DNA of 64,000 bases from Dermacentor variabilis (Eukaryota > Arthropoda > Arachnida > Ixodida > Ixodidae): NCBI RefSeq assembly GCF_050947875.1, contig NW_027460346.1, positions 4,902,000-4,965,999 of the forward strand. The letters run 5' to 3'. The notes below the pieces were generated by a model, which saw only the letters and a program-made list of their open reading frames with translations, did no database searches and was not told the DNA's origin. Positions within the stretch are counted from its first letter, which is position 1; each line of letters opens with the position of its first letter. The position numbers and the translations under genes are program-made. Positions 21,601-31,200 of this stretch are shown here, piece by piece.

Positions 21601-22405
21601 ATTCATACAATGACTGCATCGCCAGACCAAACTTGTTTAAGAAAACGTTTAGTGGGGGGACTCGACAACGCAGTCTAGTAAGCGACACGTCCGCCTTTCT
21701 AGTGGAATACCATCTATGGTTTCAAGAAAAAATTTAGATACGAATATTCAGAGGTGGACAGTTGAGATTTGTGAAAGTTATTCTTAGTGACAAATTTTCT
21801 AAATCTCGAGGCCATTACAAACGCAAATGATAGTAAAATAGGGACTACCGGGCGACCATGTGATGCTACTGCGAGTTCATTCACAAGTTTATTTCGCATT
21901 GGTCATTTGCTTCCCAGCACTCAAACCAAGCGAACGAGGCCTAAGTATCTTGGGACGAACGAAGTGACTGCGTCTAACGGGTTTTATAATTTACCAGTGG
22001 TGAGGAAAGAACAAACAGAAAGACAATTTGTTAAATTACGGGTTCTGACAAAGATGAGGGTAATTTACATAAAGCAAAACGATGATTCAGCTTGAAAAAT
22101 AGTTGTGATATCACGCAGTCGGAATAATAAAAAAAAACACCAATTAAGAGATGGCGATACAATGGCTTTTCTTTACACGCAGAAGCGTCAGTTGCTATCA
22201 CAGTTTTTTGTTTCTAGTTGTGCAAGGTGATTTTCTAAAATACCATTTAGGAATTGACAGGGCAAATGTTTAGCATTATCTGCAAAAAATGTCGTCGAAA
22301 TCAATCTTAGCTATCGGAGTTAAGCCCGAGACACATGGAGCGATTTTGGGTGCGATCGGTCGTACGACCATTCGCATCGGCAGCCGCACTCAACAGGTTC
22401 TCAAG
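21601..22405. other. Unassigned sequence
   Basis: No gene recognised. At 22330-22370 there is an extra copy of the foldback terminal motif (GAGACACATGGAGCGATTTT), 80 bp outside the main left end, showing a stepped terminus. Confidence 0.5.
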
Positions 22406-22961
22406 CGCGAGACACATGGTGCGATTTTCCCTGCGATCTGTCGTACGGCGCGTCGTGTGCGACTTGCCGAATGCGGCAATTCGGGACACATGGTACGAAT
22501 TAGCGAGCGGCTGGTAGCTCCGCCCAGAGCCGGCGCCCCTGCGTGGAAGTTCGGAATGCTGCGTAACTTCGAACAGAAAGTGAAATAACCGTATTTACGC
22601 AGCTATATTTTTTGAAACAAACGATGACAATTTAAACACGTGTATGGGAGCACTGTAGACGTGTTTGCACAAGGCCGCGTTAGCAGTATCGGATCCGTTG
22701 ACGGCTGCCGATGGCCAGTAGCCGGCAGGCATAGCTCGCCGGGCCATCGAATCCGACACCGGTGGCGCTTGTGACACGATCGCCTGCAGCTCGTATGACG
22801 AAGCGCTTATGTTAGTCGGCACAACGTTTACAAATTTACGTCACGCTTAAATTGCAGCACATTTGATTTCATTGGCGCCGACAGAAGCGAACGAGCATGC
22901 CAGGCGAGCTTCCGATCGCTGGGATACGATGTAGGCCTAGCTCGCCTGCCGTCTATCCGGG

Positions 22962-23911
22962 GGCGTATTTAGAATTGCTCGTATATATAGAAACAGCGGG
23001 GCGTGCCACTTTTGACGGAGCTCGACATTTCTGCGCAGGCGCGAGAGAGAAAATCTGGGGGCTTTTGCTCATTCGTTTGTCCCCTAGACATGCCGGCATT
23101 GCGGAGTTCGATCGAGTTGGCTTATACGCTCCGCCGCTGGCTGCCCGCGCGATGAGGCAGAGGGCACGAACGGCGCTTGGTGATCGCTGTGTCTGAAGGG
23201 ACAATGTTCTGACTGGTGTTTTATATGTCGCGGGCCGCTTTTTTCGTCGCGACGATAGATCGGATTTTTTACGAGCACTGCTCCAGGAGGGCACATGTAA
23301 CCGGCAAACGGAGGCCTCAGGAGAGCACCTGAGGTTATATTAAAGCAGCCGGCGCAGGATCTCCGGCGCACCCGAGCGGTAGCGGGGGGATCAAAGCTGG
23401 AAGCCGGACTGGTACCGTGGGTTGCGGCTCGCAGAGGCCGAAGCGTGCCTGGGGTTGTTCGCATAAAATATTGGCTGTCCGCGATAGTGGACAGCCGATC
23501 TTATACTCCCCTGGCACGCGCAGGCCTCTGCGAGCCCCAACCCACGGACCAGTCCGGCTTCTAGCTTTGATATCCCCGTTGCCGCTTTGGTGTCCTGGAG
23601 GCGCCGCCAATAATGCGAAACAATGACACGTTGTTTGCATATGATCGATTAATTATGATTCCGTCGAGCCGCCAACTTGCGATGCTAAGTTCAGCACAAC
23701 CGCGCCCCGCGACTTCTGCTGGCACGCCTAGGGACAAGCGCATACACCGCGCGCCAAGAAACTCCTCCGTAGTACCTAGGTAGAGTCGTATTTTCAAGGA
23801 GCAAAACTCCCCACATTTCCTCTCTCGCGCCCGCTCTCACTCGCGCATGCGCGCAAACGACTCCGCAAGTTTCACGTCCAGCTGTACCTACGAGCAGTTG
23901 GAAATACGCCA
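22962..23911. mobile_element. Foldback element inserted in the left arm of the larger foldback
   Basis: Ends are GGCGTATTTAGAATTGCTCG on the left and GGCGTATTTCCAACTGCTCG read inward from the right. Flanks TATCCGGG (22954-22961) and AATCCGGG (23911-23918) look like an 8-bp duplication with one change. Eight-bp duplications fit hAT-type elements, but the ends are not diagnostic. Further inverted similarity (GCGCGAGAGAG near 23040 and 23820) runs 150 bp or more inward. A third inverted repeat sits in its middle. Confidence 0.75.
23369..23610. repeat. Innermost palindrome
   Basis: Arms of about 115 bp meet near 23485, where GGCTGTCC and GGACAGCC face each other. Shared blocks are CAAAGCTGGAAGCCGGACTGG against CAAAGCTAGAAGCCGGACTGG and GCTCGCAGAGGCC in both arms. 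About 80-85 percent identity by eye. Confidence 0.85.
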
Positions 23912-25330
23912 ATCCGGGGCCGAGGGTCCTTGCGATGATTCCGCAGCTCGTAATAAAGCGCCTAAATTCGTCAGCACAATGAATGCCTGAACATTTATGT
24001 TTCTCTTAAGTGAAACTACGGTTAGTTCTCCTGGTGCCGTTGATAGCGATGAGTAAACACGCCAGTCAGGCGAGTTGCTTCGTATACCGACGATTGCTGG
24101 CGCGTCTGTGCTGACCGCGTCCGAGTGTAAATCCCGCCAACGATTTACTATTTCGCCCAACGTTTCATAACGGGCACTCTTTCGGGTTCACTTTATTCTA
24201 GAAGTTACTTCGTGTCAGAAACAAATTGTAGCCGATTTATGTGCCGCCGTCAGCGGCGAAAGAGGCCCGCGTTTCGACCAGGGACAGAAAATAAAAAAAA
24301 CAGACATGATCGGAGCGGCTAGGCGCCCGCTCGCCGGCGTCGCCGGGTCTATACGTGGCCATGACGTTGACGCTACCGTCGCTGTCATTGGCTGCGGTTG
24401 TCCGACCGATGCAGTTATTTTTTTGCCCTGGTCGAAACGAGAGCGTCTTTCACGGCTGACGGCGGCACATAAATCAGCTACAATTTGTTTCTGACACGAA
24501 ATAACTCATAGAAAAAAGTGACCTCGAAAGAGTGCATGTTATAAAACGCTATGCGATATAGTAAATCGTTGGCGTAATTTCTAATCGGACGTGGTGAGCG
24601 CAGACGCGCCAGCAATCGCCTGACTGGCGTGTTTACTCATCGCTACTAATGGCACCGAGAAAACTAGCTGTTTTTTTTCATTTAAGAGAAACATAAATGT
24701 TCAAGAATAAATTGTGCTGATGAATTTAGGCGCTTTATTACGAGCTGTAGACGCATCGGCAAGGGCCCTCGGCCTCGGATAGACGGCCGGCGAGCTAGGC
24801 CTATAATACACCGTCTCCCAGCGATCGCAAGCTCGCATGGCATGCTCGTTCGCTTCTGTCGGCGCCAATGAAATCAAATGTGGCGCAATTTCAGCGTGAC
24901 ATAACTGTGTACATGTTGTGCCGACTAACATAGGCGCTTCGTTATACGAGCTGCCGGCGATCGCGTCGCTAGCGCCACCGGTGTCGGATTCGATGGCCGA
25001 ACGAGCTAGGCCTGCCGGCTCCTAGCCATCGGCAGCTGTCAACGGAGCCGTTACTGCTAACGCGGCCTTGCAGAAACACGTCTACAGTGCTCGCATAGAC
25101 GTGTTTATATTGTCATCGTTTGTTTCAAACAAGAGAGCTGTGCAAATGCGTTCACTTTCTGTTCGAAGTTACGCAGCATTCCGAACTTCCACGCAGGGGC
25201 GCCGGTTCTGGACGGAGCTACCCGGCGCTCGGTCATTCGTACCATGTGTCCCGAATCGCCGCATGCGGCAAGTCGCACACGACGCGCCGTACGACAGATC
25301 GCACGGAAAATCGCACCATGTGTTTCGCCC

Positions 25331-26530
25331 TTTACAGCGGCTTATTAAGCCTATCGGACAAAGCTGGACATGTAATGGGTCTAATATAATTTTCAACCAA
25401 ACACACATACACACAAATAAATAAAAAGAAAGCTTGAAGGCACCGTAAACGTGGCCACTGACATTGAAAAACTGAGTCCGACTCACTATTGAAAGCGCAC
25501 TGAGATGTCCTCTGTAGGAATGCGTAGATATTCAGAAAGGTTCGCACTGGTAGGATATTACGGGCCAATGATGATATTCTAATTCTTATTTTACTTTTCC
25601 ATATTCTTCTCTGGTATGTGCTGCTCTCCGGATACATTATCACTATAAATGATCGGCTGGTCATCAGAAGGTAATTTGGAAGGGACAAAATCGTACGGAA
25701 AATAAGATAACCGCATTAACTCGACTATAGGCCTGCTTCACAAGTCGTTGTCCGTCTTAATTTTTTTTTTCATATTCGCTGCGTCTTCTTTCTTTTCTTC
25801 TGCGGTAAAAACCGGGACAGCTTTGTTACCACTACGCCTTCTCATTCGTGCCAAAAATGATAACGTTGTCAGGTTAAACTACTAATTGGCTATCGAAACG
25901 TGAAATAGTCGACGAAAATAGCAGGCTTGAGCCACCGACGTGAACCCTGCCTTTCGTAGGAAGCACTTACATTGATGGGCAGACCAATCCGAGCTTAGAG
26001 CAGCAGGAACTGCACAGCCTTGCTTGCTTGCTTTCTGTCCATGGAATGCCCGTCGTGTTCGCCTTCTTTACTTTCCCTGCGCGAAGTAGCGCAGACACAC
26101 TATTGGTGCTTCGCCGACGTTAGGATAGACCTATCAGTTTTGAGAAGCATTCGAACGCGCTTACCCATGCCAACATAATGGCCCTCTTCTCCGAATGGAC
26201 GACAGCTGACAAAAAAGGAGAGAAGAAAACTAAAAGGCATGAAAACTCCCCCCTGCCCCACCGCTCTCCAGAAGCTGACACAAGAGGGGAGACAAAGCAA
26301 GACAAACCGGAATGCAGCAACGCCCCCCCCCCCCCCCTCTGCGCTCTCCACAAGCTGACACAAAAGGGTGGACGGGGAAAAGGACTTCTACTTCCACATT
26401 CTCCGAAAGAAGACCGCGCCGACAACACGATCGCCAGTGAGAAGCTGGCCCACGTGTTAATAGGTCCGCTCGAGACTCGGGAGGTGGCGAATGGAAGTGC
26501 TCTTCGGGGCTCCGTGGCGGCGACGAAATC
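25331..26530. other. Unassigned sequence
   Basis: No gene recognised. A C-tract at 26322-26338 and two related segments around it (CTCTCCAGAAGCTGACACA at 26265 and CTCTCCACAAGCTGACACA at 26344) form an imperfect 80-bp tandem. Confidence 0.5.
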
Positions 26531-26534
26531 TTAA

Positions 26535-27600
26535 GTTTTTGTTCATGCTTTGAGCTTGCTTCTGTTTTTTATTTGCATTTCTTCCCTTTTAAATAGTAAT
26601 TGGGTGGTTTTCTTTTCCTTTCCTTTTTTTTTTTGTCTCTTGCATTTCTGGTACGCGGGTGTGCTTCGTGTACATTTGTTTTGCAGAATGGTTAGAGCAT
26701 CCTTTCATGCCACGTGCTCCAACACGTGTAGCCGAGTGGGACGTTGAGTGTTTGTAGTCTTTAAATGGTAGCTTGGAAGTGGCAAGACATATAGTTATTA
26801 GTGGTTTTACTGTGCGTGTTTTTGTAGGAAAGCGAGAACGTGGGCGCGTGGTTGAGCGCGTGCGAGAGCGTGTCATACCTTGGGTCTCCGCGGCATTGAT
26901 TGTTTTTGAAACAGTGGTGAGAGTTGCTTTGCGACATATTGAGGACTTGGATCCTGTGCGTATCGGTCTTTGTTAAAAGGCGCGCGCTCTGCATTGATAT
27001 ATTATTATAGTATTTGCATCAGTAGTAGCATTATTATAGTATTCTAATATTTGCATAAAGCCATGCAATACATAGCGAGAAAGACGGGAAAACAAGCAGT
27101 GCGCGGGGGGTCCCTCAAGGCAGATGTGGAGACGGATGAGAATGGAGAGGGAATCGAATCAACCGGCATAGAATGTGAAGTCGATACTAGGCTGCAGAAA
27201 ATGGAAGCTTTCCGGGAAGAGCTTCTCAAACAGGTGCAAGAGCTAAAAATGAGCTAAACAGGGAGCGTGATTCACGGAATGTAGTTGAAAAGAGACTTAA
27301 AGCAGCCGAGGAAAAGCTGAACAGGGCCGCCCTTGGGAACAAGAATCTGCGTGACAAATGGAACGCAGACCCCCGACGCGACAGTGGAATGCTTGCAGTG
27401 TGATGAAGGGTTAGCTGGAAAGAGGGGACTGTTAGGTATGGCCTGACGCCAAGGGCCATACGTCATCCCCTTCCCCTCTCAACGGGGACGGCACTGTGGG
27501 TGCGACGTCATCGCCTTCCCGTCTCAACGGTCGTGGCATCGGGCGTGCATACCTCGTCGCTCAGTCTACCCCCTGCGCCCGAGCCCACGAGCACCGGAGA
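26535..27600 (+). mobile_element. LINE family A, second copy: 5' UTR and ORF1 start
   Basis: A T- and GT-rich leader (26535-27040) leads to an ORF at 27051-27257 with a heptad-like stretch, DTRLQKMEAFREELLKQVQE. After a stop this continues as RNVVEKRLKAAEEKLNRA in another frame near 27280-27330. This coiled-coil N-terminus fits a LINE ORF1. The esterase part of ORF1 follows only at 28666, beyond a Penelope-derived insert. Assignment to the same copy as 28390-30297 is inference from order and orientation. Confidence 0.5.
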
Positions 27601-27610
27601 GGTCATTCAC

Positions 27611-28062
27611 TATGCAAAATAGAAGTGAGGCGTGCAGACAGGACACAAGAGTAGAGAAGTGGACAACACGTGGATCGCCTTCTAATCTTTCGCTTCATTG
27701 CCGAGATTGTAACTGCACGCCAGAGTTAGATGAATGCGCGATATTGTACAGGCATAAGAATGAAGATACGCGTCTTATGGTAGAGGCATGGCATATCTAT
27801 AATGGTGGAAGTGCGTGCGTGAGTCAGCCTTCGATTACTTTACATAAGGAAAAGATTAAGTACCTTAACAGTTATCTCTCACGTAGGCCGGTACGTTTAC
27901 CCGATTGACATGTGGTGTTACCATTCCTGAGCATGCGCAGATGAGTTTTGGGCCTTCTTTCTTTTTTCGCCTCAGTGCCCCCTTTAGTTGATAGTCGGCG
28001 TTCGTGTTGTCCACTCCTCTACTCTTGTGTCCTGTCTGCACGCCTCACTTCTATTTTGCATA
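27611..28062 (+). mobile_element. Penelope-derived unit: GIY-YIG C-terminus between 60-bp inverted repeats
   Basis: Arms 27611-27670 and 28003-28062 are reverse complements at 59 of 60 positions. Between them an open frame encodes SLHCRDCNCTPELDECAILY, then RLMVEAWHIYNGG and ITLHKEKIKYLNSYL. This matches the C-terminal half of the Penelope GIY-YIG domains at 7311-7532 and 9090-9284 in layout (HCRDCxC, then the catalytic-Glu helix, then a final S-I-L-H-x-x-E-I-x-L). The GIY and YIG motifs are absent. Tail-like sequence continues to about 28380. Confidence 0.7.
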
Positions 28063-28389
28063 ATGAATACTTACCAACTAGCTCAGCTTTCTGTCGTTCT
28101 AAGGTCATTCACTCTTCCGATCCCCTCAGATTCGTCGAAAAGAGAATGGACTTCTCCTACCCGTGCCTGGTATTGCAGGACGAGGGGCCTTCTCTCTGTG
28201 CCTGTCACGTGTCATCGACGCAAGCAAGATCCCGCCCACACCATTGTAAGAGAGCCTATTTAAGGGGCTCCGAATTGTATTTGTGATAGGTACTTCATGC
28301 CATGTACTTCATACTTGTTACTTCATTCTCCTCTTATTTCCTTTCAACTACCATGAAATAAAATAGTGCAAGTTTCGCACTAGCAAAAC
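28063..28389 (+). mobile_element. Probable Penelope 3' tail
   Basis: Follows the right arm of the inverted repeat with TACCAACTAGCTCAGCTTTC, then C-rich sequence and an AATAAA at 28358 before LINE A sequence resumes at about 28390. No coding content. Confidence 0.4.
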
Positions 28390-28539
28390 GTCGTCTCGCC
28401 CTTGCTCGGTCGCCATGGTCTACCGGAGGCCTGCAGCTCGCCGACAACGCCACGCTACCCAATAAGGAATGTCGGTGGAGCTTCGAGAGACAGGTCGCTT
28501 GCAGTGGGATCGCCTTCAAATGCAGCAAGCTGGTTGCTA

Positions 28540-28612
28540 ACGGTAGGATCGCCCAGAGGGGCAGAACAAGCTGGTGGTAAGCGGTAGGATCGCCCAGAGG
28601 GGCAGAACAGGA
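28540..28612 (+). repeat. Short tandem duplication in LINE A ORF1
   Basis: The block CGGTAGGATCGCCCAGAGG, continuing GGCAGAACA, occurs twice about 39 bp apart (28540 and 28580). It sits in the linker before the esterase domain. Confidence 0.85.
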
Positions 28613-28665
28613 CCTACCTTGAGGCCGCCACGCGGAAAAAGCAGGAGCCCAGGGGACAATGCCCC

Positions 28666-29260
28666 TTGTCGAGTGCGAATCACGCAGAAATGGACAAAGG
28701 GAAGCATGGCGAGGTAGGAGAAAGTGAAATGGTGATTATAGCTTGCGACGCAAACCTGGATGGGTGCTCAAAAGCAATTGTGGAGAGGGTGAAATGCGAC
28801 AAAAGAATGGCGGTAGGGACATTTCCAGAGCGGGACGCTGGGTTCTATGATGGAGCGAGCAAAAGCAGAGCTCGCGGAAAATGCCCACGTGCACAACCGT
28901 GTAATAGTAGCAGGTGGGCTAAACGACGCCCTAAACAGGAAAGGGCAAGGACTAGCCCAGCGCTTGCCGAAGGGGGTGGACGACTTCCACGAGCTATCCC
29001 CTCAGGTGCAGATCGTGGTGTGCACGGTGCCGGAGGTGCCTGTATGTGACAGTCACGTACAAAGAGCCGTAATGGCTGCTAATGAGGCAATATGGAAAAT
29101 GAGCTGAGAGAAAGGCTTCAAGGTGGTCGCAGTAAACAGGGAAGTGAGAAGGTGTGGTGGTTTTAAACGAGACGGGATGCACTTCAATTACAGGCTGGCA
29201 CAGGAAGTGGGCTGGCGAAATGTTGGTCGCGCTGTTGTTTCTTATGGGGCCCGCGGGCGC
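28666..29260 (+). pseudogene. LINE A ORF1 with SGNH/GDSL esterase domain
   Basis: Two frames, shifted near 28845, give a SGNH-hydrolase layout. Block I reads VIIACDANLDGCSKAI (the usual Gly-Asp-Ser is lost). Block III reads VIVAGGLNDALN (GxND, 28913-28927). Block V reads KRDGMHFNYRLAQEVGW, with Asp and His of the catalytic dyad at 29171-29182. Esterase-type ORF1 proteins are known from CR1 LINEs, where they are thought to act in element RNP or membrane interaction. A TGA at 29105-29107 and the frameshift make this copy dead. The block V piece lies in the same frame as block III. Confidence 0.65.
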
Positions 29261-29387
29261 TCAGGAGGTCAGAGTAGATAGTAATGAAGAAGGTCCCCTA
29301 GTGGAACATCAGAAGAGCATCGCCGTCGATAACAGAAAAAGAAGGTAAGCAAGAAAAAGAGCTCGCCATGCAATAGGCTACATAAAC

Positions 29388-30120
29388 ATGCAGGGCGGCA
29401 GAAGAAAGGAAAAGTGGGCAGAGATTGAGGAGCAGTCAAATAGAGAACAAATAGGAGTGTATGCGATTACAGAAACGCACCTTAGAGACTCAGAAGAGCC
29501 GCCAGTTATTGAGAATTATGTTTGGAAAGGGTGCAACAGAACTAAGTCGGAAAGAAAGGGAGGGGGAGTCGGAATGCTCATCCATCAGGGAGCCAAATGG
29601 AAAAGAGTAAATGCACAATGTCAAGAGCATTTTTGGTTTTCAGGTACAATGAGTGGGAAAGAAACTTGGCTGGGCGTTACGTATTTGTGGACCGGAAAAA
29701 AATTGCACAGAGAAGAATAAAGAGTTAGTGGAATGCATAAGCTCTGGCGTTAAGGGTTTCAGGAATGGTGCTGAAATTGTCCTGTTAGGTGACATGAATG
29801 CCCACATACAGGATTTAGATGGCTATACCGACAATAACGGGAAGTCTATGCTAGACTTTTGTGAGCAACATAACCTCGTTATCGTGAACACAGGGCCTAA
29901 GTGTGAAGGACAGATCACGTGGGAAGTGGGAAACCGGCAATCGACCATCGATTACTGTCTGATAACAGAAGGAATTCATGATAAGTTGAGAGAAACGGTC
30001 ATTGATGAGGAAGGGTATAGCAGCATAGAGAGTGACCATAAACGCATCATTCTGAATATGAGAAATGTAGTTGGGAAAGAGAGCAAAGTGGCGAGTCCAA
30101 ATTTGAAAGCTGAAAAATAG
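29388..30120 (+). pseudogene. LINE A ORF2 endonuclease domain
   Basis: Frame 29388-29720 has GVYAITETHLRDSEEPP (the catalytic Glu region of an APE-type endonuclease), GCNRTKSERKGGGVGMLIHQ and WLGVTYLWTG. After a frameshift near 29695 the frame of 29653-30120 continues with EIVLLGDMNAHIQDLDGY (catalytic Asp and Asn), STIDYCLITEGIHDKL and SSIESDHKRIILN (catalytic Asp-His). All active-site blocks are present, so decay is recent. The element is cut at 30297 by another LINE, and the RT that should follow is missing; the homologous RT is at 11754-12605. Confidence 0.8.
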
Positions 30121-30296
30121 CAAATGTAGTCACTAGAGTCTAGGTAAAGCTTGGCAAATAGCCAAGTAAAGATGGAGGATATGGTGAGCTTCTAAGTGTA
30201 ATAACAACAGAAATAAAAGTTGTTCGTTGGAAAGGGAAAAGAAACCGGAAAGCTGGTGGAACAAGGAAATACGAGAAGCGATCGCCGAACGACAGC

Positions 30297-30735
30297 AGGA
30301 GGAGGAGGAAATAACTTTATTGTGTCCTGACGAACTCCTCCCCACCCACTCTTGGTTTAGTGGCCGGCAGGGGTCGCGGGCCGCACCCACGTTGGGACGG
30401 GAAGCCCGTGAGCCTCCGCCCTTTCGTGAGCCCTCTGGACGGCCCGGAGCTGGATCTGGTGGTCGTCGCTTACCAGGGCGTCCACCCAGTCTTCTTCTTT
30501 AGTGAACACGGTGCCGCTTAACCCGGAGCATTGCCAGAGCATGTGCGCTAGCGAGCAGTACGATTCGCCACAATCCGGACATTGCGGCTCTACTTCTGGT
30601 GAATAACGGCTCAGTCTGCCTCTCGAGGGGAACGACCCTGTCTGAAGCATTCTGAATATCGATGACTGTGGTCTAGTGAGTTTAGCGTGGGGGAGTGGGA
30701 ATTGCACTTCTAAACCCAACGCACACAATACCGTT
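30297..30735 (-). mobile_element. 5'-truncated I-like LINE 3' end, inserted in LINE A
   Basis: Read on the minus strand, 30357-30728 encodes LTRPQSSIFRMLQTGSFPS, then CPDCGESYCSLAHMLWQC and VQRAHERAEAHGLPVPTW. This matches the C-terminus of the two-ORF LINE at 46046 (CPSCGQTSTLAHMLWEC, AVQRARDRAGGLDLPVPTW). The 3' end has AATAAA-like sequence and a CCT-type tail (AGG run at 30297-30309 on the plus strand). The plus-strand LINE A stops exactly at this tail, so this is a nested insertion. Confidence 0.85.
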
Positions 30736-31200
30736 GGCCTGAAGGTCGCCCGAAGAAGGCGGCATTCATTATGAACTACTACGCAACCTCTGCAATGAGG
30801 CTGTACGGCAACTCACTGCATATTACAACGACTATTGGAAAACGGAACGCTTCCACAGAAATGGCGACACGCCGATATTACCTGAATTTCGAAACCCGGG
30901 TAACCATTGTCCCTCCAATATCTCAAACCCGTTTCCCTGACTTCCGTTATCGGCAAGCACTTCGAGCACGTAGTTCTTATGTGCTTCCTGTCTTATCTCG
31001 AAGCGAACCAATTCTTCCTTATTCGGCTGTGGACCAGGTTTGTCTGCGCAGGACATAGTCGATCCTACAACTGAAGGAAGATGTTGTGGATGGTCTGAGT
31101 ACAGCTGAAACAAGAGCGTTGTGGCGTTGGATTTCGACAACGGCTCACATGACCTCATTCTGAAAAATCTTGCATCCTCCAGATGTGGAAAACAAATCTA
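30736..31200. other. Unassigned sequence between LINE tail and gypsy remnant
   Basis: A minus-strand frame at 30832-31158 has protein-like composition (ADKPGPQPNKEELVRFEIRQ) but no domain I know. LINE A sequence does not resume here. Confidence 0.4.

Larger units (their letters stand above)
22406..25330. mobile_element. Long foldback element, about 930-bp arms
   Basis: The left arm is 22406-22961 plus 23919-24298, and the right arm is 24410-25330 in reverse complement. The outer end of both arms reads ACACATGGTGCGATTTTCC, and the inner part includes TTCGTGTCAGAAACAAATTG. The arms match closely along their whole length, and the loop is about 110 bp (24299-24409). No transposase frame is visible, so this is a non-autonomous foldback transposon. 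The left arm is split by a second element (22962-23911), and the unsplit right arm gives the empty-site sequence. No target-site duplication of the outer element could be fixed. Confidence 0.88.
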
